Shown piece after piece: positions 1-8,011 of a stretch of 37,839 nucleotides of DNA (within the stretch, counting starts at the first letter, position 1; every line of letters begins with the position of its first letter). Origin of the DNA: Magnetococcales bacterium (GTDB lineage: Bacteria > Pseudomonadota > Magnetococcia > Magnetococcales > JADFWT01); NCBI GenBank assembly GCA_015233785.1, contig JADFWT010000016.1:1-37839 (forward strand), read 5' to 3'. The position numbers and the translations under genes are program-made. Below the pieces are notes generated by a model. It ran no database searches. It was given only the letters and a program-made list of their open reading frames with translations, and had not been told where the DNA came from.

Positions 1-1
1 A

Positions 2-400
<399 letters not shown>

Positions 401-457
401 CGCTATAGATCTTGCTGCACCTCTCACTACGCGTCTTCTCTGGTGCGTAGTATGTGC

Positions 458-547
458 GGATGGGTGGCCGAGTGGTTGAAGGCTACGGTCTTGAAAACCG
501 TCGTACTCGAAAGGGTACCGTGGGTTCGAATCCCACCCCATCCGCCA
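458..547 (+). tRNA. tRNA-Ser(UGA)
   Basis: The 90-nt cloverleaf has a 7-bp acceptor stem (458-464 with 537-543), discriminator G544 and an encoded CCA at 545-547. The anticodon stem (485-489 with 497-501) closes a loop with anticodon TGA at 492-494, so it reads UCA-type serine codons. The long variable arm with a stem between the anticodon and T arms is diagnostic of a class II tRNA and fits serine. The T loop TTCGAAT is standard. It lies directly downstream of serS, the gene for its own synthetase. Confidence 0.97.
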
Positions 548-629
548 ATCTCTTCTTAACTGATTAATTTCCATAGAAAACAGTATCTCGATGACCTCTG
601 ACACCCTTGATGCGACGCTCTCTGGATCG

Positions 630-658
630 TTGACGTTTGATGGAGGTGAATCGATACA
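630..658 (+). promoter_or_regulatory. Weak candidate promoter for the solute-binding protein/kinase pair
   Basis: The 250 bases between the tRNA and the next gene hold no ORF. TTGACG at 630-635 matches a sigma-70 -35 box well. A 17-base spacer leads to GATACA at 653-658, a poor -10 box. The assignment rests on the -35 match only. Confidence 0.22.
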
Positions 659-797
659 AGGATAAAGAAAGCCCTCCGCTGGGGCGCATCAATGAAAGAT
701 GGAAGAAGCATGTGTAGACATGATTTATTCGTCAGAATAGAATAGCATCGCATTGAAGGAGACATTGACTTAACAACAACAGAAACGGGGAAATGCT

Positions 798-1619
798 ATG
801 GGCTGTTTATCTTTTCCAATTTTTCATAAATACTTTGCTTTTTTCTTCCTTCTACTACTGTTTCTTCCCCACCACGGAGAGGCCGACAACCCCCTCCCTT
901 TCGCAACCGTGCAGTTCCCCCCTTTCACCTATATGCAGGACGGTAAGGTGACCGGCGTGGCCACCGAGATCGTTCGCACGGTGGTTGAACGCATGGGCTA
1001 CACACCCCAATTCGAGATCTATCCCACGAAACGGGCCAAGAACATGGCAAAAACAGGCCGCGTCGCCGGGTTGTTTACGATCACCAAAAACGCTGAACGA
1101 CAGGCAATGTTCCACTTCTCCAGGCCGCTGGCGGTGATCCAGGATGTCTTTTTTAAGAACAAGAAGCGGGCTATCGACTGGACACATATGGGCGACCTGA
1201 AACCCTACATCGTAGGGGCTACCGACGGCTACAACTATGCCCCGGTGTTTCTTAAAGCCCTTCGCGACAGGGTGTTTCGCGCCGAGATGATCGCCTCGCA
1301 CACCCCAGAGCTGCAACATCTGCGTAAACTCGCCTCCGGGCGCATCGATCTGGCCATTTGCGAAATCAATGTCTGCAACCACATCATCCGCCAGTGGGCC
1401 CCGACGCTGGATTCCATCGATTTTATCCAACGCTATATCGGGCCGGTGCGCACGTTTCATATCGGCTTCACCCGCCAGTGGCCTGATGCCGAACAACTAG
1501 TGAAACGGTTCAATCAGGAGCTGGAGAAATTCCGCAGAGAGGGCGGCCTAAAGCGTATTTACAAGGCGTTCGGTGTCCTGGAGTTCCAATCCCCCAACGC
1601 CCACTTAATGACAAACTGA
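798..1619 (+). CDS. Periplasmic solute-binding protein, SBP_bac_3 (amino-acid type) family
   Basis: Likely a periplasmic ligand-binding protein. Residues 1 to about 29 form a signal peptide with a run of Phe and Leu. The mature part follows the family-3 pattern: an N-terminal strand, the segment PPFTYMQDGKVTGVATEI (small-ligand contact strand and first helix), and a mid-protein block resembling lobe 2 (ATDGYNYAPVF). Length 273 is normal for the family. The start ATG has GGGGA about 7 bases upstream. No ABC permease or ATPase gene is adjacent; instead a hybrid histidine kinase starts 7 bases after the stop, so the two are almost certainly co-transcribed. Inference: it presents a ligand to, or acts with, the kinase rather than feeding a transporter. 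The ligand cannot be told from sequence. Confidence 0.85.
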   Translation: MGCLSFPIFHKYFAFFFLLLLFLPHHGEADNPLPFATVQFPPFTYMQDGKVTGVATEIVRTVVERMGYTPQFEIYPTKRAKNMAKTGRVAGLFTITKNAERQAMFHFSRPLAVIQDVFFKNKKRAIDWTHMGDLKPYIVGATDGYNYAPVFLKALRDRVFRAEMIASHTPELQHLRKLASGRIDLAICEINVCNHIIRQWAPTLDSIDFIQRYIGPVRTFHIGFTRQWPDAEQLVKRFNQELEKFRREGGLKRIYKAFGVLEFQSPNAHLMTN

Positions 1620-1626
1620 GAGCACC

Positions 1627-4341
1627 TTGAAGCCCTGGACGAACATATCACGTCTGAAGGACGAGCGTCCCCTGGCGTTTAGCTTGTTAGTGAAAATCCT
1701 GCTCTTCAGCTCTCTGATCACAGTGCTAAGCGCATCATTGCAACTCTACCTGGACTACCGCACCGATCTCTCCCAGATTCACGCGCGACTAGATGAGATT
1801 CCCAGCAGCCATCTCGATGCCCTGGCCCGCGGTCTTTGGAACTACAACAACACCCAGATCGACACCCTGCTCGGCGGTCTACACCGGCTGCCGGATATGG
1901 CTATGGTGACCATCAGCTCCCCACAGGGTCAGGTGATCGCCCAGTCGGGTCAACGCCCATCAAAGGGTCAGCTCCTAGAGCGCCGCTATATGCTGACCCA
2001 CAGCAGTCTGCGCGGTGATCAGGTGAAGCTGGGCACACTGTTGGTAACGGTGTCCCTGGAACGGGTCCATCGTCGTCTGTTTAGCCGCATCTTGGTGATT
2101 TTAGGGAGTCAGGGTGTCAAGACCTTCCTGGTCTCCGGCTTTATTCTGCTTCTGTTTCACAATTTGGTGACCCGTCATCTTCGAACCATGGCCACCTGGG
2201 CGGCGCGTACGGATCTGGATCAGCTTAATCAGCCATTACAGCTGTCGCGTCCCAGCGCCTCCAAACCGGATGAATTGAGCCGCGTGACGGATGCTGTAAA
2301 CCAGATGAGGCATCGCATTCAACACGCAGTGGTGGCCCTGCAGGCCCGTGAAGCCCAAGTGCAAGAGATGAACGACGTGCTGGAACGTCGCGTTCGGGAG
2401 CGATCCGCAAAACTCGAACAGGAGGAGGCCCTTCTTCGTGCCACACTGGAGTCCTCCCGGGAGGGGGTTCTGGTGGTGGATGATGCAGGGTGGGTGAGAA
2501 CCTTCAATACTCAGTTCGCACGCATGTGGAGAATTCCCTCCCACATATTGCGCAAAAGGAATGAAGCAACACTGTTAAGCTTCGCCGTCGATCAGTTGCG
2601 CGATCCTGAAACGTTTCGAAATAAGGTGGAGAAACTCTATCACAGCGGTGACAAATCACTGGATATCATCGAGTTTCGCGACGGGCGCATTTTCGAGCGT
2701 TTCTCCGCCCCGCTCCTCCATAAAGGGAAGATCACCGGCCGCGTCTGGACCTTTCTGGACATCACCGATCGCATCCAGACCGAAGACATGCTGAAAAAGC
2801 TCGGCGCAGCGGTGCAGCAGGCCAGCGATATGATTTCTATCAGCAACCGGCATGGACATATCCAGTACGTAAACCCGGCTTTCGAAACAATCAGCGGCTA
2901 CAGTGCCAACGATGTGATCGGTCAAGCGTTTCTGGAACTATTCGACGATATCAAGCCGACTCAGGCCAACCATCATCAGGTGGATGAGAACATTGAGGAA
3001 ACCCTGACCAGAGGACTCACGTGGCACGGGCGCATTATTCGTCGTGCCCGCAGTGGTCACGAGTACGAGACAGATACCCATCTCTCGCCGGTACGGGATG
3101 AACAGGGACGCATCTGCCGGACTATAGAAGTCTCCCGCGATGTAACGCGTGAAACAGAGCTGGAAAACCAGCTGCGTCAGGCTCATAAACTTGAGGCGAT
3201 CGGCACACTGGCTGGAGGGATTGCCCACGACTTTAACAATATTCTTGCCATCATCATGGGCCACGCCGATATGACAATCCACGAGCTAAAGGAGCTTATG
3301 GAGCAGGAGCCCCCTCAGGAAGATATATTGAATCCGCAGGATATGTTGAAGATGATCCAGGTGATCCACGAAACCTCTAAACGGGGGGCGGAGCTGGTGC
3401 GGCAACTCCTCACCTTTAGCCGCCATTCCGATGAACAGTCCGGCATGCTGTTTCCTGGTCCTCATATTCAGGAGGCGATACACCTGATGGGCTCCGTGCT
3501 ACCCAGGGAAATCAATATCGTTGCCGACATTGACAATAAGGCCGGCCCTGTTTTCTCCACACCCAATACGCTACATCAGTTGCTGATGAATCTGGTCAAC
3601 AACAGCGCCCACGCCATGGCTGCCAGCGGTGGTGAGCTGCATGTACGCCTTCATCAGATCGATCTGACGTCGGACATCGATCCGCCTCCACTGATTCAGC
3701 CAGGTGCGCACCCCTATGTACTGCTGGAGGTGAGCGACTCTGGCCACGGTATTTCCGAGGCGGACCAAGTACGGCTTTTCGATCCCTTCTTCACCACCAA
3801 GCCCGTCAACCAGGGAACCGGGTTGGGACTCTCGATCGTGCATGGCATCGTTGAGAAACTGGGTGGACAGATTGACGTGAAGAGCTTGCCAAACCAGGGA
3901 AGCTGCTTCTCGCTCTGGCTTCCGATCAGCGAAGGAGAACACAACCCTGTATCCACACTGGTCAAACACCACACCCCCAACCATGAACGCATCATGTTAG
4001 TAGAGGATGAGCTGCACCTGATTTCCATCATGACCCGGACCTTGCGTGATCAGGATTATATAGTGGAGAGCTTCACGGATTCCATGCAGGCATGGCACCA
4101 TTTCCAGAAGCAACCAGACTCCTATGATCTTCTGGTGACGGGCCAGAGCATGCCCGGCTTCACCGGCCTCAAACTGATCGAACATATACGGACGCTGCGC
4201 CCGAAGATGCCGATTATGGTGATCTCTGGCTACGGCGCCACCATTGAGGTGGGCGAGCTGTCGAATATGCGCGTGATTAGCAAGCCGATTTCTGCCCAAC
4301 AGTTGTTGGCCAAGGTGGCAACCTCTCTGAACGATACCTGA
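1627..4341 (+). CDS. Hybrid sensor histidine kinase (HAMP-PAS-PAS-HisKA-HATPase-REC) with degenerate receiver
   Basis: Membrane-bound sensor kinase of 904 residues with a TTG start. TM helices lie at about 18-40 and 164-181 and flank a roughly 120-residue periplasmic sensor region. A HAMP-like linker and coiled coil (about 183-270) lead to two PAS domains (about 270-382 and 396-512). The phosphoaccepting His is H534 in GGIAHDFNN. The HATPase domain shows an N box (NLVNNSAHAM, about 655), DSGHGIS (about 704) and GTGLGLSIVHG. The C-terminal receiver (about 790-904) keeps the acidic pair (VEDE), the Ser of VISGYG and the Lys of SKP, but the phosphoacceptor is Gly: VTGQSMPG, with G839 encoded by GGC at 4141-4143 where GAC would be expected. 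It follows the solute-binding protein gene by 7 bases. No separate response regulator is adjacent, so the output is unknown. Confidence 0.93.
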   Translation: MKPWTNISRLKDERPLAFSLLVKILLFSSLITVLSASLQLYLDYRTDLSQIHARLDEIPSSHLDALARGLWNYNNTQIDTLLGGLHRLPDMAMVTISSPQGQVIAQSGQRPSKGQLLERRYMLTHSSLRGDQVKLGTLLVTVSLERVHRRLFSRILVILGSQGVKTFLVSGFILLLFHNLVTRHLRTMATWAARTDLDQLNQPLQLSRPSASKPDELSRVTDAVNQMRHRIQHAVVALQAREAQVQEMNDVLERRVRERSAKLEQEEALLRATLESSREGVLVVDDAGWVRTFNTQFARMWRIPSHILRKRNEATLLSFAVDQLRDPETFRNKVEKLYHSGDKSLDIIEFRDGRIFERFSAPLLHKGKITGRVWTFLDITDRIQTEDMLKKLGAAVQQASDMISISNRHGHIQYVNPAFETISGYSANDVIGQAFLELFDDIKPTQANHHQVDENIEETLTRGLTWHGRIIRRARSGHEYETDTHLSPVRDEQGRICRTIEVSRDVTRETELENQLRQAHKLEAIGTLAGGIAHDFNNILAIIMGHADMTIHELKELMEQEPPQEDILNPQDMLKMIQVIHETSKRGAELVRQLLTFSRHSDEQSGMLFPGPHIQEAIHLMGSVLPREINIVADIDNKAGPVFSTPNTLHQLLMNLVNNSAHAMAASGGELHVRLHQIDLTSDIDPPPLIQPGAHPYVLLEVSDSGHGISEADQVRLFDPFFTTKPVNQGTGLGLSIVHGIVEKLGGQIDVKSLPNQGSCFSLWLPISEGEHNPVSTLVKHHTPNHERIMLVEDELHLISIMTRTLRDQDYIVESFTDSMQAWHHFQKQPDSYDLLVTGQSMPGFTGLKLIEHIRTLRPKMPIMVISGYGATIEVGELSNMRVISKPISAQQLLAKVATSLNDT

Positions 4342-4645
4342 ACGCCCGTAAGCCATAGTGATGAGGTGGGCATATATTCCCATCACGCAATTCCCAATAT
4401 CCTGGATGAATTTGAAAAACAGGCTTTGGACATCGCGTCATTTGCTGCCAGGAAACGCCTTACCGCATCACATGTCAACAGGCCCCAGGATGTTCAAACG
4501 CCCGCCTCAAGGTGGAAGGTAAGCATAGAGGGCGATGCAGGGTTGTCCCACCCTCCGAGCATGGCGGGTTGTTTACTCAGGCTATCCTGTTTTATATTTC
4601 CAGTGCCATTTTCCCTCCGCTAATGCCTGATCTTGGATAATTGCC
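4342..4645. other. Intergenic region without a supported gene
   Basis: These 304 bases separate the kinase from the oxidoreductase gene. An open frame of 85 codons (4366-4623, + strand) lacks a ribosome binding site and recognisable motifs, so it is not called. A TATATT-like box near 4591-4600 could be part of a promoter for the next operon, but no convincing -35 box was found. No terminator with a T-run was seen. Confidence 0.5.
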
Positions 4646-5659
4646 ATGATGCCGATTGTTAAGCTAGGTTTCCTCGGGGCGGGCATCGCGGCTTGTCACC
4701 ATGCAGCTGCGGCTACGGCTTTGGGGGCCGAGGTGGTGGTGGCCTGTACCCGAAACGGCCAATCCTCCCGCTGGTCGGCCTTTCAGCACCATGCCCCCCA
4801 TGCCCATCAGGTGGCGGATGGTCAACAGTTATTGGATGATCCCCATATTGATGCTGTGGTGGCTTGCATGAGCTGGGATGTGATGCCTCAATGGGCTGAA
4901 CGGCTACTGCGCTGCCCCAAGCCGATTCTGATCGAAAAGCCTATTACCCTTGATGCCGGCCACCTGAAACGCATTATTGCAGCCGCCAACTTGCATCCGC
5001 ACAACAAGCTGTTCGGTTATAATCGGCGCTACTATGAGCCGGTTGCCAAGCTTCAACAGAGGCTGAAACAAGGCGGTCTAAAGGGGGTGTCGGTAGTGAT
5101 CTCCGAGGCGGTTGCCGACCATGTAAGACGCCTTGGTGCGCCGATTGTAGAACATCTGATCCCCTTCACATCCGCACACACGCTGGACCTGTTGCTGCAT
5201 CTGTTCGGCGCGCTGCAACCAGTCGCCATGGGGGCCTATGCCGAACGAGGTGCCGCCGCCCCCTTTGTCGCCTACAACGGCCTACTCAAGACCCGACACG
5301 GCGTTCCGCTCAGCCTCTCTATCAATGCAGACGATCCATCACCCATTGGTGTGCGTTGTCTGTTCGACGACGGCACAACCTGGCACCTCTCTCCCCTGGA
5401 GACCCTGACCGTCTATCAGGGCTATGAGGTGCGCCAACCCACGGCTCAACACAAAACCCGGCGCTACACACCCAAACAGATTCATCAGTGGCAGGCCGAC
5501 GCCTCACTCAAGCCAGGATTCAAAGAGCAGATGGCCGCTTTTTTAGCCGGAAATTACGGTCCTGGCGCTTCATTAAATGACGCCCTGCAAGTGCTGGAGT
5601 TGATCGACGCCATCCAGTCTAATGTTTGGCATGTCGAGCATCGCCATCCACCTCAATGA
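4646..5659 (+). CDS. Gfo/Idh/MocA family NAD(P)-dependent oxidoreductase
   Basis: Predicted cytoplasmic dehydrogenase acting on a sugar, inositol or related carbonyl compound. The N-terminal Rossmann fold shows GFLGAGIAACHH (residues 8-19), and the family signature IEKPITLD carries the Lys (K98) that normally contacts cofactor and substrate. The C-terminal half is the alpha/beta substrate domain; the usual mid-domain HxxD motif may correspond to SAHTLDLLLHLFG. Length 337 is typical. It is followed 31 bases later by a radical SAM gene and then a TauE-type permease, all on one strand and tightly packed, suggesting one pathway. Substrate cannot be assigned. An alternative ATG one codon in (4649) is equally possible. 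Confidence 0.88.
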   Translation: MMPIVKLGFLGAGIAACHHAAAATALGAEVVVACTRNGQSSRWSAFQHHAPHAHQVADGQQLLDDPHIDAVVACMSWDVMPQWAERLLRCPKPILIEKPITLDAGHLKRIIAAANLHPHNKLFGYNRRYYEPVAKLQQRLKQGGLKGVSVVISEAVADHVRRLGAPIVEHLIPFTSAHTLDLLLHLFGALQPVAMGAYAERGAAAPFVAYNGLLKTRHGVPLSLSINADDPSPIGVRCLFDDGTTWHLSPLETLTVYQGYEVRQPTAQHKTRRYTPKQIHQWQADASLKPGFKEQMAAFLAGNYGPGASLNDALQVLELIDAIQSNVWHVEHRHPPQ

Positions 5660-5690
5660 TGCCAATGCGCTCCCCCTGGAGAGAGTAAAT

Positions 5691-6590
5691 ATGGATAAAT
5701 ATATGGACAACTTCCTGGAGCACCGAAGAGCTCAGGAACGCACCTATCAGGCCACCATTGCCGGAAGCAGCGATCCCATCACCAGCCTGTTGACCGTTGA
5801 GCTGAATATCACAGAGCTGTGCAATCGCATCTGCCCCTTTTGCCCACGGGTCAACCCGGAGGTCTATCCCAATCTCAATCTTTCCATGGATCTGAAAATC
5901 TCTGAAAAGATTGCCGAGGATCTCAAACAGATGGGGTACAAGGGCCGCATCTCCTTTTCTGGTTATGGAGAGCCTATTCTCAATAAGCAGTTTCCTGATC
6001 ATATTCGCCTTTTTCGTCGGGCGTTGCCGGAAAACACCATCGAAACCAATACCAACGGTGATAAATTAACAGTCGATATGATTCAGGGACTGTACGATGC
6101 AGGCATCTCAGCCCTGTACGTCAATCTCTACGACGGCGTTGAGTCGGTGGCCCATTTTGAAGATCTTTTTGCCAAGGCAGGTATTATTACCGATCGCTAT
6201 AAATTACGTCGCCACTGGCCTGGTGTGGCTAAGGATTACGGCCTGACGATCAACAACCGTTCCGGCATGCTGCAACCCCCGGATGCGCCGGTTCAGCAGC
6301 CCCCGGACCCCATTGCCAGCCCCTGTTACTACCCCTTTTATAAAATGTTGGTAGACTGGAACGGCAATGTGCTGTTTTGCGCCAACGATTGGGGGCGGAA
6401 AAACATTATCGGCAACCTGCTGCACGCCTCTGTACGCGAGCTGTGGCTCTCGGACCGCATGAGAGAGATTCGTTTGCGTCTGGCCAAAGCCGATCGCCAC
6501 TTCAGCCCCTGCAATGTGTGCGATATTGAAGGCACCCTGCACGGCAAGCCAAGTTTTGATCGCCTCCTCGCCTTCTACGCGGATGACTAA
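5691..6590 (+). CDS. Radical SAM protein with reduced SPASM/twitch domain
   Basis: Predicted 4Fe-4S S-adenosylmethionine radical enzyme. The cluster motif CxxxCxxC is C44-C48-C51 in ELCNRICPFCPR, and FSGYGEPIL is the GGE-like SAM-binding motif. The C-terminal part has four more cysteines, C212, C230, C274 and C277, in the order and spacing of a reduced SPASM or twitch domain that could hold an auxiliary cluster. I chose ATG 5691 (299 residues) because GGAGAGAG lies 5 bases before it; an in-frame ATG at 5622 would overlap the oxidoreductase gene. No precursor peptide gene is visible nearby, so a small-molecule (sugar-type) substrate shared with the Gfo/Idh enzyme is as likely as peptide modification. 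This is inference. Confidence 0.88.
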   Translation: MDKYMDNFLEHRRAQERTYQATIAGSSDPITSLLTVELNITELCNRICPFCPRVNPEVYPNLNLSMDLKISEKIAEDLKQMGYKGRISFSGYGEPILNKQFPDHIRLFRRALPENTIETNTNGDKLTVDMIQGLYDAGISALYVNLYDGVESVAHFEDLFAKAGIITDRYKLRRHWPGVAKDYGLTINNRSGMLQPPDAPVQQPPDPIASPCYYPFYKMLVDWNGNVLFCANDWGRKNIIGNLLHASVRELWLSDRMREIRLRLAKADRHFSPCNVCDIEGTLHGKPSFDRLLAFYADD

Positions 6591-6595
6591 ACCCA

Positions 6596-7336
6596 ATGGC
6601 CGAGCCGCTCACCCTGTTGATCATCGGTCTGGTCTTTGTCTTAGCGGGATGCGTAAAGGGCGTTGTCGGGTTTGGTCTGCCCTCGGTCTCCCTCTCGCTA
6701 CTGGCACTCTCTTTGGGGATACAGGAGGCGGTGACGCTCTTTTTGGCACCCACCATCGTCACCAACATTTGGCAGGCGTTGAGCGGCGGCCATGGCGGGG
6801 CACTGCTAAGACGATTTTGGTCCTTATTGCTGACCACCAACCTGACGGTCTGGATTGGGGCTTTGGCCTATAATCGGGTCGATGTACGGCTGATTACGAT
6901 GACGCTAGGGGTGGTGTTGGTCGTTCATTCGCTGCTCAACCTGACCCGCACCCAGATGACCATTGCCACGCACCAGCAGGGGTGGGCAGGAGGGTTAACC
7001 GGAGGTGTCGGCGGTCTGTTGGGCGGCATGACAGGCTCTTTTTTGGTGCCGGGCGTTCTCTATCTGAAGGCCACCGGCCTGCCGAGGGATCCTCTCGTTC
7101 AGGCCACCGGTATTTTGTTCGCCTCTTCCACCACCATGCTGGCCCTGGCTCTAGGCCATCAACGGATTCTCACCGTCGATCTGGGACTTCTCTCCCTGGC
7201 TGCTGTTTTTCCGGCCATAATCGGGATGCGTTTGGGGCAACGTATTCGGGCTGGACTCTCCGAAACACGCTTCAGGCGGGTCTTTTTTCTGGTCATGCTG
7301 ATCCTCGGGTGTTACATGATGTTCCGGTCACTCTGA
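6596..7336 (+). CDS. TauE/SafE family membrane permease
   Basis: Inner-membrane transporter of the family known for export of sulfite, sulfonates and other organic anions. The 246-residue protein is almost wholly hydrophobic with about eight predicted helices. It has the internal duplication typical of the family: GCVKGVVGFGLPSVSL near the N terminus and GGVGGLLGGMTGSFLVPGVLY in the second half. The ATG lies 5 bases after the radical SAM stop, so it is part of that operon. Its likely role is export or import of a substrate or product of the two enzymes upstream. The substrate is unknown. It converges with the DUF454 gene downstream; no clear terminator lies in the 85-base gap. Confidence 0.88.
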   Translation: MAEPLTLLIIGLVFVLAGCVKGVVGFGLPSVSLSLLALSLGIQEAVTLFLAPTIVTNIWQALSGGHGGALLRRFWSLLLTTNLTVWIGALAYNRVDVRLITMTLGVVLVVHSLLNLTRTQMTIATHQQGWAGGLTGGVGGLLGGMTGSFLVPGVLYLKATGLPRDPLVQATGILFASSTTMLALALGHQRILTVDLGLLSLAAVFPAIIGMRLGQRIRAGLSETRFRRVFFLVMLILGCYMMFRSL

Positions 7337-7421
7337 ACATGCGTGAGGGCGGGAATGAGTCGTACAGTGTCCACCACCTTGAAGAGATTAAGGGCGTTGC
7401 CGCAGCAGAACCCTTCTGGGC

Positions 7422-7889
7422 CTAATGGTCATGGACGGCAGACTCCGGTACACGGCTGGGTTTTGTCAGGATGTACCACGATGAGAATGCCATAAAAGTG
7501 CCTATGGCGGTCTGTGCGTACCAGGAGATATTGGTGAAGAGCGCCATATAGAACATGCTGGCCACCATCGCAGAGATGGCCGCAAATTTTGCAAGAGGTG
7601 GGATAACACGGTGTTCCTGCCAACGGCGTAAAGGCGGTCCAAAGAGTTTGTGGCCGTACAGCCAGCCGTGGAAGCGGTCAGAGCTGCGCGAGAAGCACCA
7701 CAGCGCAACAATCATGAAAGGAGTCGTCGGGAGTACCGGCAAGAAGATCCCGATCCCCCCCACACCTACAAACAGCAGCCCCAAGATGAGATATAATAGC
7801 CGGTACAGACGGTTGCCTATCAGCATGCTGTGGAGTCCCGCATAGTTGATAATGTGTAGTAGTAGACGATGGCTGGGGCGATACCCCAT
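7422..7889 (-). CDS. DUF454 (YbaN-like) inner-membrane protein
   Basis: Small membrane protein of unknown function. The N-terminal helix carries the DUF454 signature: YLILGLLFVGVGGIGIFLPVLPTTPF, then a short amphipathic stretch with CFSRSSDRFHGWL and hydrophobic helices near the C terminus (about 95-145). Length 155 fits the family, though the first 20 residues may not belong, since Met21 (MLIGNRLYRLL) is a plausible start nearer the family consensus. The gene stands alone on the minus strand between a convergent permease and a divergent regulator. Confidence 0.85.
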   Translation of the reverse strand: MGYRPSHRLLLHIINYAGLHSMLIGNRLYRLLYLILGLLFVGVGGIGIFLPVLPTTPFMIVALWCFSRSSDRFHGWLYGHKLFGPPLRRWQEHRVIPPLAKFAAISAMVASMFYMALFTNISWYAQTAIGTFMAFSSWYILTKPSRVPESAVHDH

Positions 7890-7974
7890 AGATTCCTCAG
7901 GCTATCCCTGCTTTTGGTCAGAATCATAATGGTATCCTCTATGGCGAGAGATGAGGCCATACCCTCTACCCCAT

Positions 7975-7996
7975 TATAGTAGTAAGTATTCGAATA
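7975..7996 (+). promoter_or_regulatory. Candidate -10 box and palindromic operator before the CNB-receiver gene
   Basis: TATAGT at 7975-7980 could be a -10 box, although no good -35 box sits 17 bases upstream. The perfect 10-base palindrome TATTCGAATA at 7987-7996 would then cover the transcription start, a common operator position. It lies just before the GAGAGAG ribosome binding site of the gene starting at 8012. Confidence 0.28.
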
Positions 7997-8011
7997 TTGA
8001 GAGAGAGAAGG

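Noticed and set aside
458-547. tRNA-Ser as an integration (attachment) site
   Set aside because: The 3' end of the tRNA is not repeated elsewhere in the window, and no integrase or phage gene follows.
4366-4623. 85-codon frame after the hybrid kinase
   Set aside because: There is no ribosome binding site or recognisable motif, and the C terminus looks like translated spacer.
5691-6590. Radical SAM protein as ArsS, completing an arsenosugar set with arsM
   Set aside because: It carries reduced SPASM-type cysteines and a different domain layout, lies on the other strand, and belongs to the Gfo/Idh operon.
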